A stretch of 64,000 nucleotides of DNA from Ascidiaceihabitans sp029251465 (GCF_042932805.1 NZ_CP170633.1:2976001-3040000), one strand, 5' to 3'; counted from the first letter of the stretch, positions 26,593 to 35,520 are shown. The notes: generated by a model from the letters alone, not told the origin. Made by a program: numbers and translations.

Positions 26593-28722
26593 ATGATCGA
26601 TGACCTTCCGCCAGAAAATCCTTTGTCACTGGGCGCGCACCTGTATGACGTGGAAAAAGAGCTGCTGGAAAATGCAGCGGGCGAGCTGGTCAATCTGCGG
26701 CCGCAATCCGCACAGATTCTGAACATTTTGGCCCGCGACGTGGGTGGTGTGATCACCAAGGATGCGTTGCTGGATGCGGTTTGGCCCAACGTCAGCGTGA
26801 CCGAAGATAGCCTTGTGCAGTGTATTTCGGATATCCGCCGCGCCATTGGTGACAAGGATCGTACGATCCTTCGGACGGTGCCCAAACGCGGCTACATGCT
26901 GGTGGCCCCTGCCTCTGAAACCCGTGCCCATCAGATCGCGCAGACTTTTAACGGTTTCAAGGCATTGCCTTTGAGTTCGCTGGAACAGGAATTTGGGCTG
27001 CTCAATCATCAGGGCGCTCGTCTGTTTGTCCGGTTGATCGAAACCGATGGCGCGCCGCACGACCGCCAAATGAAGCTGGTCGAGTATGGCATGGAAGTGT
27101 CACGCTTTTTGGAAAGCCTGTTGTCGGGCAAGGACGATGGCCAAGTCACCACATCTTTTGTCGGCGGTACGCTGCTGGAATTTGCACAGCACAAGACCGC
27201 GATCAAAACGGCGCTTGAGCTGAACAGATGGTGTGTCCAGCGCAATATGGACACAGCGAATGATCGCGCCATCACGCTAGGGATTGGTGTCGATGTCGGG
27301 CTGAGTTCGGACCCAAAAGCAGATCGCACTCGAAATTTGGCGATTTTGGCAGGACCGTGTGAAATCGTCGTATCCGCAGACATGATGAATTCGGTCACGG
27401 CAGGTCTTGATTGCGAATTCATCGACATGGGCGATTGTATTCTGCCCGAACTGGACGAACCTGTCCGCTGCTTTAAGGCACTGCAACGCAACGCACGTGC
27501 AATCATGAAACCGATCCTCAGCCCCCAGGATTTGTTGCCAACGATTGCCGTGATCCCGTTCATGTCCAAAACCAATGACCCCGAAACCAAAGTTGTGGGC
27601 GAAGTGCTGGCGGACGACGTCATCTCGCTTTTGTCCCGATCGTTACAGATCAACGTTATTTCGCGCATGTCCACAACATCGTTTCGTCATCGCGACGCAT
27701 CCCTAAGCGAAATCGGCAGCGCATTGGACGCCAACTATGTGCTGACGGGGCGTTATCTGTACCTGAACAACCGTCTCAGGATCGACGTCGAATTGTCCGA
27801 AGTTGCCACCGGTCGCGTCTTGTGGGTCGATCAAGCGTCACACGAAGTCGGCCATATGCTGGACGCCCCGGAAACCATCGAGTGGATCGTGTTCAACGTA
27901 CAGCGCGCGATTTATGCGGGTGTGGTGTCTCAAGCGCATCTGGATCACCTGCCGACGTTGCACACGTATACCCTGATGATGAGCGCGGTGGTGCTTATGC
28001 ACCGCTTTTCACCGATAGATTTTAACAAGGCGAGGGTCTTGCTCGAGGCGTTGATAGAACGCGCACCGGATCAAGCGGTGCCGCTGGCGTGGATGGCGCG
28101 GTGGCATGTTCTGAGTGTTCAACAAGGCTGGTCCGATGATCCATTGGCCGAAGCCCAAGTGGCAATGGAATGCACCAAGCGCGCGTTGGACCTGGATCCT
28201 GATTGCGTGCTGGCCCTTGTCACCGAAGGGCAGGTTTTGACCAACTTGCTGCGCCGATTGGATGATGCAGAAGAACGCTATGACCGTGCTTTGGATCTTA
28301 GCCCGAATGACGCCGTGGGGCGTTTGTTGCGTGGCACAATGTACGCGTTTCGTGGCCAAGGTGACGAAGCCGTACGCGACACGGAACGCTCTTTGCACTT
28401 GACCCCTCTTGATCCTTTGCGCTTTTTCTTCCTATCATTGGCCGCATCGGCTTGTATTTCTGCCGAAGATTACGATCGAGCATTAGAGTTTTCAAATTTG
28501 TCACTACGCGCCAACAGCACACACACGTCAACACTTAGGGTCAAGGCCGTTGCGCAAATGCGCTTGGGTCAAGGCGATGCAGCGCGTGAAACAGGGCGCA
28601 AACTGCTGTCTCTTCAACCTGGCCTTCGCGTCAGCGAATGGCTGAAAAACGCACCCAGCAGTGACTATGAAAACGGGCAGCGCTTTGCCGACACTCTTCG
28701 GGAAATCGGAATTCCCACGTAA
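26593..28722 (+). CDS. wHTH regulator with cyclase-like, TolB-like and TPR regions
   Basis: A 709-aa multidomain regulator. Residues 13-108 are an OmpR/CadC-type winged helix (ITKDALLDAVWPNVSVTEDSL, RTVPKRGYML). Residues ~140-300 resemble a class III nucleotide-cyclase fold (ARLFVRLIETDG, ITLGIGVDVG), but the metal-binding aspartates are not obvious, so it may be inactive and only ligand-sensing. Residues ~315-435 match the TolB-like region often found between cyclase and TPR parts (TIAVIPFMSK, GRVLWVDQASHE). The remaining ~270 residues are TPR repeats. There is no transmembrane helix, unlike CadC. It lies 42 nt upstream of the (SGY)10 enzyme gene and probably regulates that gene and the subtilase. 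Confidence 0.8.
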   Translation: MIDDLPPENPLSLGAHLYDVEKELLENAAGELVNLRPQSAQILNILARDVGGVITKDALLDAVWPNVSVTEDSLVQCISDIRRAIGDKDRTILRTVPKRGYMLVAPASETRAHQIAQTFNGFKALPLSSLEQEFGLLNHQGARLFVRLIETDGAPHDRQMKLVEYGMEVSRFLESLLSGKDDGQVTTSFVGGTLLEFAQHKTAIKTALELNRWCVQRNMDTANDRAITLGIGVDVGLSSDPKADRTRNLAILAGPCEIVVSADMMNSVTAGLDCEFIDMGDCILPELDEPVRCFKALQRNARAIMKPILSPQDLLPTIAVIPFMSKTNDPETKVVGEVLADDVISLLSRSLQINVISRMSTTSFRHRDASLSEIGSALDANYVLTGRYLYLNNRLRIDVELSEVATGRVLWVDQASHEVGHMLDAPETIEWIVFNVQRAIYAGVVSQAHLDHLPTLHTYTLMMSAVVLMHRFSPIDFNKARVLLEALIERAPDQAVPLAWMARWHVLSVQQGWSDDPLAEAQVAMECTKRALDLDPDCVLALVTEGQVLTNLLRRLDDAEERYDRALDLSPNDAVGRLLRGTMYAFRGQGDEAVRDTERSLHLTPLDPLRFFFLSLAASACISAEDYDRALEFSNLSLRANSTHTSTLRVKAVAQMRLGQGDAARETGRKLLSLQPGLRVSEWLKNAPSSDYENGQRFADTLREIGIPT

Positions 28723-28737
28723 CACTTCAACAATTAA

Positions 28738-28749
28738 TTTATCGATAAA
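28738..28749. promoter_or_regulatory. 12-bp perfect palindrome before the (SGY)10 gene
   Basis: TTTATCGATAAA is self-complementary and sits 16 nt before the start codon, overlapping the leader and just before the AGGAAGG ribosome-binding site. It could be an operator or a small RNA hairpin; function unknown. Confidence 0.3.
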
Positions 28750-28764
28750 CAGGAAGGTATTTTC

Positions 28765-29985
28765 ATGTCAAACGGATCACCAGAAAGCGGCTACAGCGGA
28801 TATTCAGGGTATAGCGGATATTCAGGCTACAGCGGATACTCGGGTTATAGCGGGTATTCAGGGTATAGCGGATATGGCGGGGGCGAAAATGCTCCGATGC
28901 TGACCGAAGCGCTGATTACAAATCGTGACGGGATCGCAGGAGTTCCACTGCCAAATCCGTTTCCGGTCAATCCACCTGCATCTGAAAACGTCAAAAACCT
29001 GAGCCAACTGTCAACCGACGTGCGCGCCAATATCTTTGATTATGAATTGTCATCGAGGATGGGTTTCACAGCGGTTGCTGGTACGGCGACTGATCCCGCC
29101 TGTGCCCAAGTCTGGCAATTGGAAACGCAAGCAACCGGTGCCACGACTCCTCCTACCAGCGTTTACCAGCCGCTCGTAAATATGTCGGCCCCGACCATTG
29201 ATCAATTCCAAGAGCAGCTGAGCTTCTTGTTTTCATATTCGGATTTACGAGCTGATCGCGGTGCGGAAATCATGACGCAAATTGGCGGTGGGTTTTCCTT
29301 TTTGTCCACAATCAACTTTCTTGATCCAGCCCGCACCCCCCACACACTTGAACTGCTAAACACAGTCCTGCGTCTTGCCCGTTTTGTCGAAATGCGTGTG
29401 AAATACTCGTTGGCCTGCAAACGTCCGATTTTGTTCTCGCCGCAAATCCAACCGATGATCCCGACGCCGACACATGGCACCCTGCCAAGCGGTCACTCAA
29501 CCGAAGCGTTTATCGTGGCCCGCACGTTGTGGAAACTGCTGCGCCTGTCCAATGCGCCGCAATACACAGGTGGCGCCGAACCTGCTGCCTTTGGTGACAT
29601 GCTGATGCGCCAAGCTGCGCGCATTGCGATCAACCGCACGGTTGCCGGTGTGCATTTCCCGGTCGACAGCGCTGCTGGTGCCGTTCTGGGTCTGACCTTG
29701 GCGGATTACGTCGCCAACCGCTGTACGTTTGAAACCGGCCAAAGCTGTGCAAACACGCTTACCAACACCAGCTTTGTCGGCAAGAATTTCAACGCTGGTG
29801 ACGATTTCAACTGGCACCTGATGTACGACCCTGCGGATGACGAAACCACAGCCAAACTGCCAATAACTGGCCCTGAATGGATGGAAACCACCACCCGCGA
29901 TGCATCCACCGCGCAAACCGACAGCCCTGCCTTGCAGTGGTTGTGGACCAAAGCCGCGAAGGAGTGGAACGACGTCGAAGAATAA
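28765..29985 (+). CDS. Vanadium haloperoxidase/PAP2-type phosphatase with N-terminal (SGY)10 tract
   Basis: A 406-aa enzyme of the PAP2/vanadium haloperoxidase superfamily. The full active-site signature is present: K213-X6-R220-P221, then PSGH (241-244), then R291-X5-H297-X3-D301. The usual S before R291 is N here. Residues 8-37 are ten exact SGY triplets followed by GGG; nothing comparable is known to me in this superfamily. There is no signal peptide or membrane helix. The enzyme could oxidise halides (if vanadate is bound) or be an acid phosphatase; the large helical lead-in of ~200 residues favours the haloperoxidase side. A subtilase gene follows after 51 nt. Confidence 0.85.
   Translation: MSNGSPESGYSGYSGYSGYSGYSGYSGYSGYSGYSGYGGGENAPMLTEALITNRDGIAGVPLPNPFPVNPPASENVKNLSQLSTDVRANIFDYELSSRMGFTAVAGTATDPACAQVWQLETQATGATTPPTSVYQPLVNMSAPTIDQFQEQLSFLFSYSDLRADRGAEIMTQIGGGFSFLSTINFLDPARTPHTLELLNTVLRLARFVEMRVKYSLACKRPILFSPQIQPMIPTPTHGTLPSGHSTEAFIVARTLWKLLRLSNAPQYTGGAEPAAFGDMLMRQAARIAINRTVAGVHFPVDSAAGAVLGLTLADYVANRCTFETGQSCANTLTNTSFVGKNFNAGDDFNWHLMYDPADDETTAKLPITGPEWMETTTRDASTAQTDSPALQWLWTKAAKEWNDVEE
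28786..28875 (+). repeat. Ten tandem 9-nt repeats coding SGY
   Basis: Ten consecutive 9-nt units (for example AGCGGATAT, TCAGGGTAT, AGCGGCTAC) each encode Ser-Gly-Tyr. Synonymous codons differ between units (AGC/TCA/TCG, GGA/GGC/GGG/GGT, TAT/TAC). The protein pattern is therefore kept while the DNA has drifted, which suggests selection on the peptide rather than fresh slippage. As Gly-X-Y triplets the tract is collagen-like in period, but it lacks proline. Confidence 0.95.
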
Positions 29986-30036
29986 GGCGCAGCACACGCA
30001 TCACCCTTATTCACTGACAACAGAAAGGAAGCGACA

Positions 30037-32085
30037 ATGGAGCTTCAATGGAACGCGCAGGGTCCGGCAAATGTGCTGGACAACGTTACCGAATTTCGAC
30101 TGAACCACACCGATACGGCCTCTGCTACTCCGGCCGAGATTTGGTGGTCGGCGTTGGTCGTGTTGGACGGCACATCTGTGTCAACTTTTCACGATAGTTT
30201 GGATTCGAGTTTTGCCCAGCAATTCTTGATCCCCGAGGAACACGCAGAAGACGATGCCTTGTACCCCGGCGAGGAACATATTCTCACGGTGTACGCCCAG
30301 GCCGCGGTCATGCGCCAACTGAACACCGTGGGCAACGGTTTTGGTGTCGCGTCGATCAGTCTTGGGTCGATTGTCCAGCCACCCATGCTGGATATGCCGA
30401 TGATGGTCGGTGCGGACGGTGGCGGTGCCCCCGAAGACGATACGTTTCCAGCAGACACAATCACGATGGCGGTGATCGATGACGGCATCGCCTTTGGACA
30501 CAATCAGTTCCGAAGCGGGCTGACGGAAACGCGGATCGAAGGCATCTTTATCATGGATGCTTATGTTCCCGGCGCTGGCGATATTGGCGTCAAACTGAGC
30601 AAGCGTAAGATCGACAAGCTGCTGCGCGAGAACACGCATTCCGGTCTTCTGGACGAGGAAAGTTTCTACCGCGAAGCCGGCAGCATCAACCGCGCACAAA
30701 AGTTCTTTTCGACCACCACGTTCCGGCGATCACACGGTACCCATGTGCTGTCGCTTGCGGCGGGTTACGACATGATGGACGCACCGAAAAACCGGCCAAT
30801 CATCGGTGTGCAATTGCCCACCCGCGTGACCGAAGACACCAGCGGATCCAACCTTGCGCCCAGCCTGCGCAGCGCCATCCGCTACATTCTGCGTCAATCG
30901 CGCAAGATCCGCATTGGCGGGCCAAGTGGTCCGATTGCGCCGTTGGTCGTGAACTTTAGCTACGGGAACTTTGCCGGCCCGCATGATGGCACAGGCCTGA
31001 TTGCGCGCATCATTGACCGCGAGCTAAAATCGACGCCGGATCAAGAAATCCGCGTTATCTTGCCTGCGGGCAATTCAAATCTGTCACGCTGTCACGCTGC
31101 AGTGTCGTTTGAAAACGTGGCCAACGATGATCGTGTGGCCTTGGATTTGCGGATTTATCCCGATGACTACACCTGCAACTACGTGCAGATGTGGTTGCCC
31201 TACAGCGCGGACCCAACGCCGCCGGACTACGTGAACGTCCGCGTCACCCCCCCCAACAGCACGCAAAGCATGGCGGTGTCCGCAACGCTGGGGGCCAAAC
31301 AAGAACTGCACAACGAATTCGGCGAAGTCATTGCGGTGCTCGCCTACGAGATGGAACCAGCGCCAACAAAACGCGGTCTAATCACCTTGTCCGTCAATCC
31401 CACAAGCAGCCAAAATGCCAGTATCAAACTGGCACCCTCGGGGCTGTGGGTGATGGAATTCGAAAAGGGCGACATTGCAGACGATCAATACGTCGAAGTC
31501 CGCATTGAACGCGATGAAACCCTGCCCGGCTATCCCCCTTTCGGGCGCCAAGCCTACTTTGACAACGCCTGCTACGTGCGTTTTGACGAATTTGGCGCGC
31601 CTTTGTCGGTTGATCCACCCGACTCTGACTGCCCGATCCGCAGATCCGGAACGCTTAGCGGGTTTGCCAGCGGCAAGGTTCCGATGGTGGTCGGCGCATT
31701 GACCGAAAGCAACGGTTTGCTGTCTGACTACTCATCCGCAGGTCCAATTTCTGCGATGCGCAATCGGACGGTTCCCAATCGGGTTGGCCCTGACGCCTCG
31801 GCGCGCGCCGATGACAGTCCGGTGTTTCTTGGCGTGCTTGCCGCAGGAACACGCAGCGGGTCGATGGTGCGGATGAATGGCACAAGCGTCTCGACCCCCT
31901 TGGTGGCGCGCTACGTGGCGAACGGGTTGGCAGACAACCAACCTGCGGACCGCGCGTGGCTGTCAGCATGCGCTGCCGCCAGTGATTTGGCCCATTTTCC
32001 ACAACCAAAACCAAGCGATACGCGCACAGGTGGCGGGCGGCTTCAGGTGCCATATCCCTTTGCGCCAGGGGTGGCCGAAGCCTAA
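30037..32085 (+). CDS. Subtilisin-like serine peptidase (S8 family)
   Basis: A 682-aa subtilase. The catalytic residues are D148 (AVIDDGIAFGHN), H233 (SHGTHVLSLAAG) and S617 (NGTSVSTPL), with the oxyanion asparagine N346 (LPAGNSN). A ~270-residue stretch between N346 and S617 holds an inserted beta-rich region. Residues 1-140 form an N-terminal domain of unknown type. No signal peptide or membrane helix is visible, so it is either cytoplasmic or exported by an unusual route. It is 51 nt after the (SGY)10 enzyme, behind an AAAGGAAG ribosome-binding site, and followed by a clear terminator. Confidence 0.9.
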   Translation: MELQWNAQGPANVLDNVTEFRLNHTDTASATPAEIWWSALVVLDGTSVSTFHDSLDSSFAQQFLIPEEHAEDDALYPGEEHILTVYAQAAVMRQLNTVGNGFGVASISLGSIVQPPMLDMPMMVGADGGGAPEDDTFPADTITMAVIDDGIAFGHNQFRSGLTETRIEGIFIMDAYVPGAGDIGVKLSKRKIDKLLRENTHSGLLDEESFYREAGSINRAQKFFSTTTFRRSHGTHVLSLAAGYDMMDAPKNRPIIGVQLPTRVTEDTSGSNLAPSLRSAIRYILRQSRKIRIGGPSGPIAPLVVNFSYGNFAGPHDGTGLIARIIDRELKSTPDQEIRVILPAGNSNLSRCHAAVSFENVANDDRVALDLRIYPDDYTCNYVQMWLPYSADPTPPDYVNVRVTPPNSTQSMAVSATLGAKQELHNEFGEVIAVLAYEMEPAPTKRGLITLSVNPTSSQNASIKLAPSGLWVMEFEKGDIADDQYVEVRIERDETLPGYPPFGRQAYFDNACYVRFDEFGAPLSVDPPDSDCPIRRSGTLSGFASGKVPMVVGALTESNGLLSDYSSAGPISAMRNRTVPNRVGPDASARADDSPVFLGVLAAGTRSGSMVRMNGTSVSTPLVARYVANGLADNQPADRAWLSACAAASDLAHFPQPKPSDTRTGGGRLQVPYPFAPGVAEA

Positions 32086-32112
32086 CTGACTGTAAATTAA
32101 AACTTTCTACCG

Positions 32113-32151
32113 ACAGCCGGCCTTTTTAGCGCCGGCTGTTTTCGTTTTTCC
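32113..32151 (+). terminator. Rho-independent terminator after the subtilase gene
   Basis: ACAGCCGGC (32113-32121) pairs perfectly with GCCGGCTGT (32131-32139) across a 9-nt loop and is followed by TTTTCGTTTTTCC. This is the best canonical terminator in the window and ends the regulator/(SGY)10/subtilase unit. Confidence 0.88.
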
Positions 32152-32650
32152 GCCAAGTTAACCTTTCGTCAACTTTCGTAAAAGTTTCGGAAGACCTTCG
32201 GGATTTGGCAGACGTTTTCGACGTACCTTAATTTCACTGGCTCTGGTCAGGAAGGCAACGAAACGATCCCGATACCCGTCCCAAGGTTGTCTCCCAACAC
32301 CCGGCTTTCTTGATCTTCTCGATCAGAGCTCAACATAACTTAAGACCTTTTGAAAAGGTGATCGACAGCGTCAAATACGGAGCAATTTTAGCTCTAGGCC
32401 AGGTCACCAATACCTTTGCGAACGAACGACTGCAGTGGCGAAAGCTTCTATTTCGAGGACTGACCAACAGGTCTAGCCGCTGCAGTTCTCTTGTCCCGTG
32501 CGGTGCTGTATTTAGCCGTGCAAAAACCGATCCTGATGTGCGGTGGCCCAGCAATGGAACATCACACATTCCAATTACTGGACCCTGTGTTACGGCGCAG
32601 GGCAGGTCGGATTAGAGACGTAAAGTAACGAGTAATTTCGGTATATTTGT
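32152..32650. other. ~500-nt gap without a convincing gene
   Basis: Between the subtilase terminator and the end of the rraA-side operon there is no ORF with a recognisable product. A 101-codon open frame at 32310-32615 has an unconvincing composition. The gap holds a three-branched potential RNA fold at 32429-32486 (listed separately). Confidence 0.6.
32429..32486 (+). ncRNA. Possible structured RNA (three-way fold), unassigned
   Basis: An outer 11-bp stem joins 32429-32439 (ACTGCAGTGGC) with 32476-32486 (GCCGCTGCAGT) with one T-G pair. Inside it are two small hairpins: GAAA/TTTC at 32440-32443 and 32451-32454, and GACC-aaca-GGTC at 32462-32473. No known RNA family is recognised, and no promoter is identified. 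It may be a fortuitous fold. Confidence 0.3.
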
Positions 32651-32678
32651 AAACGCACACCAAGTTGGTGGTGCGTTT
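32651..32678 (-). terminator. Hairpin at the end of the minus-strand catabolic operon
   Basis: AAACGCAC and ACCA pair with TGGT and GTGCGTTT (one bulged G, 3-nt loop), 6 nt beyond the stop of the RraA-like gene. The T-run is short on the minus strand, so termination may be partial. Confidence 0.55.
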
Positions 32679-32683
32679 TGGTG

Positions 32684-33379
32684 TCAGGTGCGGGCGGCCT
32701 CGAACGCGGCCCACGCGGCTTGGAATTTCTCGAAATCAAAATCGCCTTGGCGAGCAGGTCCAAGGATCAGGTGTTCTGTGTCCTGCATCTTTTTGATCGC
32801 TGCTGCAATCTTGGGAATGACGTCGGCCGGAATAACGACGGCACCGTGGCGATCCGCGTGGACCAAATCGCCGGGGCGCACTTTCAGCCCAAAGATTTCG
32901 ACATCACAGTCCAATTCCTGGACGTGCACAAACCCGTGGCTCGGCCCAATGGACCCCGCAATCACCGGATAGCCATCGGCCATGTCGCCCAAATCACGCA
33001 TGACGCCGTTGGTCAGCGTGCCGCACATTCCAAACCCTTTGTGGATGGTCGTGTTGACCTCGCCCCAATAGGCACCGATGGCGCGGGGGTAATCTGTGTC
33101 CTCGACCACCGCGACAGAGGGTTTCGGGGCCTCAGCCATATTTTTGTAATATTGCATGCGACGCGCGCGGATCACATCTGCGGGTTCGGATGGCGGGTTC
33201 ACCGCCGCGATTTTTGCGGTGCACGCGTATCCAACAACGGCCGGTTCATCAGGTGCAGAACACAGCATCGTGCCGCGGGTGAAATCGTTGAAGCCACGTT
33301 TGCCTTGGGCCACCTCGATGCCGTTGCACACAGTTGGTGTATCAACCGAGCGCAACAGCTTTAGCAGGGCCGCGTCCAT
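32684..33379 (-). CDS. RraA-like (HMG/CHA aldolase-type) family protein
   Basis: A 231-aa protein of the RraA / 4-hydroxy-4-methyl-2-oxoglutarate aldolase superfamily. Segments typical of it are VDTPTVCNGIE near the N-terminus, PRAIGAYWGEVN, GVMRDLGDMADGYPV, and HADRHGAVVIPADV with the metal/pyruvate site. In catabolic clusters such proteins usually cleave or decarboxylate oxo-acids. It is the last gene of the nine-gene minus-strand operon and abuts the MetE-like gene. Confidence 0.85.
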   Translation of the reverse strand: MDAALLKLLRSVDTPTVCNGIEVAQGKRGFNDFTRGTMLCSAPDEPAVVGYACTAKIAAVNPPSEPADVIRARRMQYYKNMAEAPKPSVAVVEDTDYPRAIGAYWGEVNTTIHKGFGMCGTLTNGVMRDLGDMADGYPVIAGSIGPSHGFVHVQELDCDVEIFGLKVRPGDLVHADRHGAVVIPADVIPKIAAAIKKMQDTEHLILGPARQGDFDFEKFQAAWAAFEAART

Positions 33380-34506
33380 CAGGTCGACGCGAGGGCCGCG
33401 CCCTCGGACAGTGATTTCAGTTTTGCATAGGCGATGTCAGGGTCGACCGATCCAAAACCTGCGAATGTTCCGAACCCGCAGTCTGATCCGGCAATAACCC
33501 GCTCTGCCCCGACGATATCGACAAACCGTTCAATGCGTTGCTGGACCAATGCGGGATGCTCCACAAAATTGGTCGTGGTGTCGACAACACCCGGAACGAG
33601 GATTTTATCGTCAGGAATGTCCGCCTTGCGATCACGAAACGTCGTCCATTCGTGCCCATGGCGCGGGTTCGAGGTTTCGAACAGCACATAACGCGCCTTG
33701 GCGGACATCAGCGTGTCGAACATCGTCGCCATCGGAATGTCACAGACATGCGGGCCTTCGTAATTGCCCCAGCAGATGTGAATACGGACCTTTTCAGCAG
33801 GAATATCTTGCAGCGCGTGGTTCAAAGCCTCGACATGACTGTTCGCAATTTTGATGAATTCCGCATCCGACAGATCGTTAAACAGCATGTGGCGGGACAA
33901 GGCCAAATCGGGACAATCCAGTTGCAGATCCAGGCCCGATGCAACGATGGTTTCGTATTCTTCTTTCATCACATCCGCGAGGGCCGCAAGGTAGGCTTCG
34001 CGCGTTTTGTAGTGATCATTTTGCAGGAATAGCGAAATCACGCCCGGACTGGCGGCGTTCATAAAACCGCGCTCAACCCCGTTGTTGGCCATGCCAGCCT
34101 TGAGGTTGGCGATGTCTTTGTTCAGCTCGTCCTGACCTTTTGATTTCACATCGCCGACGCACATAGGACGCGCGTATTGCGGGGTGCCGCCGCCTTCGGC
34201 CAGACGTTTCAGAAAGCCCGGGAACTGTTTCAAATCCCCCGGCGCGTTGCGTGGGCTGTCGCCGCCAAAACCGGTGTAGCGGTCTTTGACGTACGTGGCG
34301 TAGCTGATCTTGGAGGTCTCGCCGTCGCTCACAATATCGATGCCTGACGCGACCTGACGGGCCACGGTTGCATCAACGGCTTCGGTCATGGCGGCGTCAA
34401 AATCGGCCTGCTCAAATGGCGTTTCGTTTTCCCGCGCAAAGATGAAATCAACAACCTTTTGCGTGCGCGGCATAGAGCCCACGCTGGTGGTCAGGATTTT
34501 GGTCAT
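33379..34506 (-). CDS. MetE C-terminal-like (cobalamin-independent methionine synthase II) protein
   Basis: A 375-aa protein of the catalytic-domain-only MetE-like family. Such proteins transfer methyl groups or act on thiol conjugates (the family includes epoxyalkane:coenzyme M transferase). The zinc-site pattern is plausible: H-x-C in RIHICWGNYEG and a late cysteine in IAGSDCGFGTF. The start MTKILTTSVGSMPR follows an AAAGGA site; a longer frame reaches back into the cupin gene and is not used. Its presence suggests that the pathway's substrate carries a methyl or thiol group. True methionine synthesis is unlikely because the folate-binding N-terminal half is absent. Confidence 0.8.
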   Translation of the reverse strand: MTKILTTSVGSMPRTQKVVDFIFARENETPFEQADFDAAMTEAVDATVARQVASGIDIVSDGETSKISYATYVKDRYTGFGGDSPRNAPGDLKQFPGFLKRLAEGGGTPQYARPMCVGDVKSKGQDELNKDIANLKAGMANNGVERGFMNAASPGVISLFLQNDHYKTREAYLAALADVMKEEYETIVASGLDLQLDCPDLALSRHMLFNDLSDAEFIKIANSHVEALNHALQDIPAEKVRIHICWGNYEGPHVCDIPMATMFDTLMSAKARYVLFETSNPRHGHEWTTFRDRKADIPDDKILVPGVVDTTTNFVEHPALVQQRIERFVDIVGAERVIAGSDCGFGTFAGFGSVDPDIAYAKLKSLSEGAALAST

Positions 34507-34531
34507 ATCAATCGTTCCTTTTTCTAACGCC

Positions 34532-35497
34532 TTAGCCTTGCCACGTGGCCCCTGCCGGATCGTCATTTGAAAACACACGGTAAATCGATGCTTCACCAGT
34601 CATTGCCGGATACAGCGCATGGGCGGTATTAGGCGGAATTGCCGCTGTGTCACCGGGGTTCAAAGACGTGGTGCCGCCGTCATGATCAAGGCGCCAGTGG
34701 CCACGCATCGGCATCAAAACCGTATGGTGATCATGTGTCTGCATGTCAGGTGAAATCGAGGTGCGCGAGAGCAGTTCAATGTCAAAGCCCGGCTTGTCCG
34801 GCAGCACACCGTCAGCTCCAACAACCTTGGCAGGTTGCTTGTCTGAATAGGCCATCAAATCGTGATAACGGGCAACATGACGGGGCACGACTTGCAAGGT
34901 TGTCGGTTCCGGAAATGCCTTTAGCGCCTCGCTGTCCAAGACCTGCATTGGCTTTACGCCGTCGGGCAAAACTGCCCCTGCTTTGGTATCGTAAAGCTTG
35001 CCGTTTTCACCTAAGACCAATCCGTGATCGCGTGCATCTTCAATGACTTGCGGGGCCCATGTGACGCCGCCACCCGCATCATCACCACCAAGGACAGCCA
35101 TGATCATCCCGTAGTCGGTGCCGATGTTTTCAAAGCCCCGAAAAATGCCGGTCGGGATGTTGATAATGTCGCCTTCTTCTAGCGTGACCTCGCCTGCATC
35201 ACCCCAACGGCCCCAGAAAAATCGCCAGCGACCTGACAGCACAAAAAACACTTCGGCTGTGGTGTGAGAGTGCAGCGAATTGCGGCACTTTGGCGGTTGG
35301 CCCGCAGCGCCGATATTGAACCCCGGCGTGTCGTTGATATGCACATGCTGGTCCGCAGATTCAGAAACGCCGCCACCGATGATAGTAAAGTTTTCTTTCT
35401 GATCCGAGCCCGGCGTGTGCGCGTCAATGAACGCAGTTTTGCAAGGGCGCAGATCGCCGTAACGCACGATGCGGGCTTCCATCTCGGCAGGTGTCAT
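34532..35497 (-). CDS. Two-cupin-domain protein
   Basis: A 321-aa bicupin. The first barrel has NSLHSHTTAEVFFVLSG (residues ~75-95) and the second has MQTHDHHTVLMPMRGHW with NTAHALYP following. Metal-binding histidines are present in both, so each may hold iron or another metal. Bicupins in degradation clusters are often ring- or C-C-cleaving dioxygenases (gentisate dioxygenase-like) or isomerases. The ATG at 35497 follows a GGAGA site. It lies between the MetE-like and SnoaL-like genes. Confidence 0.75.
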   Translation of the reverse strand: MTPAEMEARIVRYGDLRPCKTAFIDAHTPGSDQKENFTIIGGGVSESADQHVHINDTPGFNIGAAGQPPKCRNSLHSHTTAEVFFVLSGRWRFFWGRWGDAGEVTLEEGDIINIPTGIFRGFENIGTDYGMIMAVLGGDDAGGGVTWAPQVIEDARDHGLVLGENGKLYDTKAGAVLPDGVKPMQVLDSEALKAFPEPTTLQVVPRHVARYHDLMAYSDKQPAKVVGADGVLPDKPGFDIELLSRTSISPDMQTHDHHTVLMPMRGHWRLDHDGGTTSLNPGDTAAIPPNTAHALYPAMTGEASIYRVFSNDDPAGATWQG

Positions 35498-35520
35498 TGT
35501 CTCTCCTTTGCCTAACATTT

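Noticed and set aside
32230..32270. CTGGTCAGGAAGGCA-like string suggesting an SRP RNA core
   Set aside because: Only a short loose match; the paired arms and GGAAGCAG loop of SRP RNA are absent.
32310..32615. 101-codon open frame in the 32 kb gap
   Set aside because: No ribosome-binding site, no domain, mixed composition, and it overlaps the possible RNA fold; not supported as a gene.
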